DNA from: an uncultured Lysobacteraceae bacterium
GTDB taxonomy: Bacteria; Pseudomonadota; Gammaproteobacteria; Xanthomonadales; Xanthomonadaceae
Direction: 5' to 3'
DNA length: 8,882 nt
Assembly (NCBI GenBank): GCA_946886995.1
Contig: CAMPJU010000044.1
Span: 1 to 8,882, forward strand
Within the stretch, counting starts at the first letter, position 1. Each line of letters begins with the position of its first letter. Under the pieces are notes generated by a model. The model was given only the letters and a program-made list of their open reading frames with translations. It had not been told where the DNA came from and did not search any database. The position numbers and the translations under genes were made by a program. This document shows, in pieces, positions 5,880-8,882 of this stretch.

Positions 5880-5880
5880 T
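5851..5880 (+). promoter_or_regulatory. Possible promoter of the TonB-dependent receptor gene, overlapping the divergent apbC promoter
   Basis: GTTAAT at 5875-5880 matches four of six bases of the -10 consensus, with a poor TTGTGG at 5851-5856 an 18-base spacer upstream. It would give an untranslated leader of about 55 bases. A second pair, CTGACA at 5899-5904 with GATAAC at 5924-5929, has a good -35 but a 19-base spacer. Its start point would fall on the Shine-Dalgarno, so I prefer the first. Confidence 0.22.
5864..5880. repeat. Direct repeat GTTAAT x2, 11-base period, in the divergent promoter region
   Basis: GTTAAT occurs at 5864-5869 and again at 5875-5880, so the copies lie one helical turn apart on the same face of the DNA. 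They form the only AT-rich patch between apbC and the receptor gene and overlap both putative promoters. They could be half-sites for a shared regulator, or simply the AT-rich core of the promoters. Confidence 0.4.
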
Positions 5881-5930
5881 TTCGGCTGGTCAGGGGTGCT
5901 GACAGGGGCTTTCTGCCCACAACGATAACC

Positions 5931-5937
5931 AAGGGGG
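5931..5937 (+). promoter_or_regulatory. Ribosome binding site of the TonB receptor gene, partly inside a small hairpin
   Basis: AAGGGGG lies 6 bases before ATG 5944 and supports that start. The flanking bases TAACC (5926-5930) and GGTTA (5936-5940) are complementary with a 5-base loop. The ribosome site therefore lies in the loop and 3' arm of a weak 5-bp hairpin. Confidence 0.65.
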
Positions 5938-5943
5938 TTACCG

Positions 5944-8751
5944 ATGCGTGTTAACAGAGACCGGCTGCAGCGCAGCCGCTTGAGCGCCGCGTTGCTCGCG
6001 GCCCTGCTGCTTCCGGCCACCGGGGTCGTCCTGGCCCAGGACACGACCGACGAGGACGAGACCGAACAGGCAGAAGAGCCGACTGACCTCGGCCGCGTCG
6101 TCGTTACCGGTTCGCGCATCGGCCGCGCCGAAATCGAGGGTCCGGCGCCCGTCACGATCATCACTGCCGAAGATCTCGAGGTCCAGGGCTTCAGCACCGT
6201 CTACGACGCGCTGAACACCCTCACCCAGTTCACCGGTTCGGTCCAGAACGAACTGACGCAGAGCGGCTTCACCCCGAACGCCAGCTTCCTCAACCTGCGC
6301 GGCCTCGGCCCGGGATACCAGCTGGTCCTCATCAATGGCCGTCGCACCGCCGACTACCCACTGCCGTACAACAGCCAGTCGAATGCCGTGAACCTGGCCA
6401 ACATCCCGGCTGCCGCCATCGAGCGCATCGAGATCCTGTCCGGCAGCGCGTCGGCGATCTACGGCTCCGACGCGGTCGCCGGCGTCGTCAACGTGATCAT
6501 GAAGACCGATTACGAAGGCGACATGCTCAACATCATGGGCGGCACGACCACCCGCGGCGGCGGCGACACGGGCCGGGTGCAGTGGGTCGGCGGCAAGATG
6601 GGAGACAAGTGGAGCCTGACCTACGCGTTCGAAGCGATGGCGCGCGAGGAGATCTACGCCTCGCAGCGCGACTTCATGGACTCGTACTACGACGATCCGT
6701 CGGTTTCCGACGATGACGTCAACCCGGTCGAAGGCTTCCTGATCTTCGACGGCTTCACCAGCGGCCGGCTCTTCCCGGGCGGCACGGCGGATGAAGTCTG
6801 CGGGAATTTCCCCGGCTTCGAGATCTACCACTTCGAGACGTCCGCGGTGTACACGGGTCCTCGCTGCGGCTACGCCGGCTACCCGGCGACGCAGGCGATC
6901 CGCAACTCCGACAGGAACTTCTCGGCGTACACCTACGGCACGTACGACTTCACCAACGACATGCAGGGCTTCGTGCAGTTCAGCGCGACGGATTCCCGGG
7001 CGAAGCTGGCCAGCAACACGCAGTTCTGGTCCACCCCGTACGTGTTCCTGTCCAACGTCGACTCCCCGGCGGTGCCCGGCGGCTCGATCGTGCAGCTCCA
7101 GCGCATCTTCACGCCCGAGGAAGTCGGCGGCATCGGCGCGCAGAACTCGCTGTACGACGAGACTGCGTTCGACGTGGCCGCGGGCCTGCGAGGCATCCTC
7201 GCCGATGGCCGGTTCGACTGGGAAGCCACGGTGTCCCATGGCGCCTACCGCATCGACGTGGACCGCCCGCGCTTCCTGGCCAACGAGATCGACGACTTCT
7301 TCCTCGGCGAGCAGCAGGGCTTCGACCCGTACTTCGGCGCCTACCCGGCGTACGAACTGAACCTGGACCGTTACCTCAACCCGCTCACGGCCGAGGACTT
7401 CGCGGCGCTCAACACCCGCGTCCGCTCCGACTCCAAGTCCGACGTCACCCAGGCGAACTTCGTCTTCTCGGGCGACCTGTTCGAACTGCCGGCCGGCCCG
7501 CTGGCCATGGCGGCGGTGATCGAGGGCGCGCACCAGAGCTACGAGGTCAATCCCGATCCGCGTACGGCGCCTGACTACGACGGTCCCGAGCCGATCTACA
7601 ACCTGACCAGCACCGGCGGCGGCGGCGATCGCGACCGCTACGCGGTGGGCGTCGAGTTCAACATCCCGATCTTCTCGAGCCTGACCGCCAGCGTTGCGGG
7701 TCGCTACGACAAGTACGACGATGTCACGCAGGTGGACGATGCGGTGACCTGGCAGGCAGGCCTCGAGTGGCGTCCGGTGGACAGCCTGCTGATCCGCGGC
7801 ACGCGTGCCACGAGCTTCCGCGCGCCGGACATGCACTACATCTTCGCTGACACCTCGGGCTTCTTCACGACGGTGTTCGACGAGTACCGCTGCCGCCGCG
7901 ACGGGTTCGAGGCGACGTCGGAGGACTGCCAGACGACCGAGTACGTCTACCAGGTCTTCGGCACCCGCCACGGCGACCCGGGCCTGGAGGAGGAGACCGG
8001 CGAGTCCACCACCTTCGGCTTCGTGTGGGACATGACCGACAACATGTCGCTGTCGATGGACTACTACGACATCCGGCTCGAGGGTGGCGTCAGCGACATC
8101 AGCGGCTTCCTGTTCCGCAACGAGGCGGACTGCCTGCTCGGCGAAGAACGTGACGGCACGCCGGTGGACCCGGATTCCGAGTCGTGCGCGTTCTACACCG
8201 GCTTGGTGGATCGCATCACTGGCGGCTTGTCGGACGAGGAGATCGACCAGTACGAGTCGTTCCCGATCAACCAGACGTTCACGGAGACCTCCGGCGTCGA
8301 CGCCCGCTGGCAGTACAGCTTCGACACCGACCGCTGGGGCGACTTCGGCGTCGACCTCGCCTGGACGCACGTGCTGAAGCTCGAGCAGCAGGAGTTCCCG
8401 GGCGAGCCGGTCCAGAACCTCCGCGACCACATGCAGTACTTCAACTTCCGCAGCCGCGTGACCGGCCAGTTCACCTGGCAGCGCGACGACTGGGCGGTTG
8501 CGCTGTACGGCTACCGCTGGGGCTCCCTGCCCAACTGGGAGGAGACCGGTCGCATCGGGTCGCACACGATCTGGAACGTCAACGTGGCCAAGCAGCTGAC
8601 CGACAACATGGAGGTCACCCTGTTCGTCAACAACGTGCTGGACGATATCCATCCCGAGGACGACACCTTCAACACCTACCCGTACTTCTGGCGCGCCTTC
8701 AGCCCGGTCGGACGCGAGGTGTTCGTGGAGTTCAGCTACATGTTCGACTGA
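5944..8751 (+). CDS. TonB-dependent outer-membrane receptor, substrate unknown
   Basis: This encodes 935 residues. Residues 1-31 are a signal peptide (basic RVNRDRLQRSRL, hydrophobic ALLAALLLPATGVV, likely cut after VLA). A short acidic linker (QDTTDEDETEQAEEP) leads to a TonB-box-like GRVVVTGSRI (50-59), with no STN or carboxypeptidase-like extension. The plug domain spans about 66-190, with PVTIITAEDL (69-78), LRGLGPGYQLVLINGRR from 118, and IERIEILSGSASAIYGSDAV (159-178). The barrel follows, with RATSFRAPD (621-629) and a GDPGLEEETGES block equivalent to the usual NP-LKPE motif. Exactly six cysteines occur, paired at 286/308, 650/662 and 730/748, probably extracellular-loop disulfides. Asp and Glu are abundant in the loops. 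The chain ends FSYMFD, with one Asp after the expected terminal Phe. It should import a large or scarce ligand using TonB energy. No neighbouring gene identifies that ligand, so siderophore, saccharide and peptide all remain open. Confidence 0.95.
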   Translation: MRVNRDRLQRSRLSAALLAALLLPATGVVLAQDTTDEDETEQAEEPTDLGRVVVTGSRIGRAEIEGPAPVTIITAEDLEVQGFSTVYDALNTLTQFTGSVQNELTQSGFTPNASFLNLRGLGPGYQLVLINGRRTADYPLPYNSQSNAVNLANIPAAAIERIEILSGSASAIYGSDAVAGVVNVIMKTDYEGDMLNIMGGTTTRGGGDTGRVQWVGGKMGDKWSLTYAFEAMAREEIYASQRDFMDSYYDDPSVSDDDVNPVEGFLIFDGFTSGRLFPGGTADEVCGNFPGFEIYHFETSAVYTGPRCGYAGYPATQAIRNSDRNFSAYTYGTYDFTNDMQGFVQFSATDSRAKLASNTQFWSTPYVFLSNVDSPAVPGGSIVQLQRIFTPEEVGGIGAQNSLYDETAFDVAAGLRGILADGRFDWEATVSHGAYRIDVDRPRFLANEIDDFFLGEQQGFDPYFGAYPAYELNLDRYLNPLTAEDFAALNTRVRSDSKSDVTQANFVFSGDLFELPAGPLAMAAVIEGAHQSYEVNPDPRTAPDYDGPEPIYNLTSTGGGGDRDRYAVGVEFNIPIFSSLTASVAGRYDKYDDVTQVDDAVTWQAGLEWRPVDSLLIRGTRATSFRAPDMHYIFADTSGFFTTVFDEYRCRRDGFEATSEDCQTTEYVYQVFGTRHGDPGLEEETGESTTFGFVWDMTDNMSLSMDYYDIRLEGGVSDISGFLFRNEADCLLGEERDGTPVDPDSESCAFYTGLVDRITGGLSDEEIDQYESFPINQTFTETSGVDARWQYSFDTDRWGDFGVDLAWTHVLKLEQQEFPGEPVQNLRDHMQYFNFRSRVTGQFTWQRDDWAVALYGYRWGSLPNWEETGRIGSHTIWNVNVAKQLTDNMEVTLFVNNVLDDIHPEDDTFNTYPYFWRAFSPVGREVFVEFSYMFD

Positions 8752-8772
8752 TCGAGACTTCGCGACACCTTC

Positions 8773-8802
8773 GAAGCCCGGCGAAAGCCGGGCTTCTTTT
8801 TT
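8773..8802 (+). terminator. Intrinsic terminator of the TonB receptor gene
   Basis: A perfect 10-bp stem, GAAGCCCGGC (8773-8782) with GCCGGGCTTC (8787-8796), is closed by a GAAA tetraloop and followed by six T (8797-8802). It begins 22 bases after the receptor stop. There is no T-run on the opposite strand, so it acts only on rightward transcription and marks the receptor as the end of its transcript. Confidence 0.95.
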
Positions 8803-8844
8803 GTCTCCACCACGGGCACACGCGCCGCGGCGCACCCTGTCCCG

Positions 8845-8882
8845 ATGCCGAAACCCACCCCCCGCACCGCGCTCGTCATCGT
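8845..8882 (+). CDS. Possible start of a further gene, cut by the window end
   Basis: An ATG at 8845 opens a frame reading MPKPTPRTALVIV before the window ends. The hydrophobic ALVIV after a basic, Pro-rich start would suit the first strand of a nucleotide-binding (Rossmann) enzyme, but 12 complete codons are far too few to say. No Shine-Dalgarno is visible (CACCCTGTCCCG precedes it). The strong terminator just upstream is consistent with a new transcription unit beginning here. Confidence 0.3.
   Translation, partial: MPKPTPRTALVI

Noticed and set aside
5938..8835. A 965-codon open frame antisense to the whole TonB receptor gene
   Set aside because: It is exactly in codon register with the receptor, so its stops would need TTA, CTA or TCA codons in the sense gene. 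Those codons are avoided at high GC, which leaves the frame open by default. Its translation is Val/Arg/Asp-rich low-complexity sequence without recognisable domains.
1..8882. Mobile element, CRISPR array, tRNA or toxin-antitoxin pair
   Set aside because: I saw no transposase, terminal inverted repeats, regularly spaced repeats, tRNA-like arms or paired small genes with such features.

Overview
The window is very GC-rich and densely coded. It has short or overlapping gene junctions, a long TonB-dependent receptor, and a dCTP deaminase next to an Mrp/ApbC ATPase. This looks like a gammaproteobacterium of the Xanthomonadaceae/Lysobacteraceae kind (Lysobacter- or Luteimonas-like). That placement is an inference from base composition, gene content and general resemblance of the proteins; no search was run.

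Region 1 (about 1-4115, + strand) is the downstream part of a pyroglutamate (5-oxoproline) utilisation operon. It holds the C-terminal three quarters of pxpC, complete pxpA, two adjoining membrane proteins of the DUF969 and DUF979 families, pyroglutamyl-peptidase I (pcp), and a 99-residue secreted protein of unknown function. The first four junctions are TGATG, TTGA, an 8-base overlap and TGATG, so these genes are almost certainly one translationally coupled transcript. The logic is coherent: Pcp frees 5-oxoproline from peptide N-termini, PxpABC opens it to glutamate with ATP, and DUF969/DUF979 is the obvious candidate carrier for 5-oxoproline or its peptides. The partner pxpB is expected just upstream of the window.

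Region 2 (4112-5835, - strand) carries housekeeping genes: mrp/apbC (Fe-S cluster carrier ATPase) followed 44 bases later by dcd (dCTP deaminase). The dcd stop codon and the stop codon of the small secreted protein share one CTAG, and I see no terminator between the converging units.

Region 3 (5836-8803) is a 108-base divergent promoter region, then a 935-residue TonB-dependent outer-membrane receptor. A textbook intrinsic terminator with a 10-bp stem, GAAA loop and T6 closes it. The receptor has exactly six cysteines, in three closely spaced pairs that look like loop disulfides. Its substrate cannot be told from the sequence. The last 38 bases may open another + strand gene. There are no RNA genes, mobile elements or CRISPR arrays that I can support. 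The least understood parts are the DUF969/DUF979 pair and the small secreted protein at the end of the operon.
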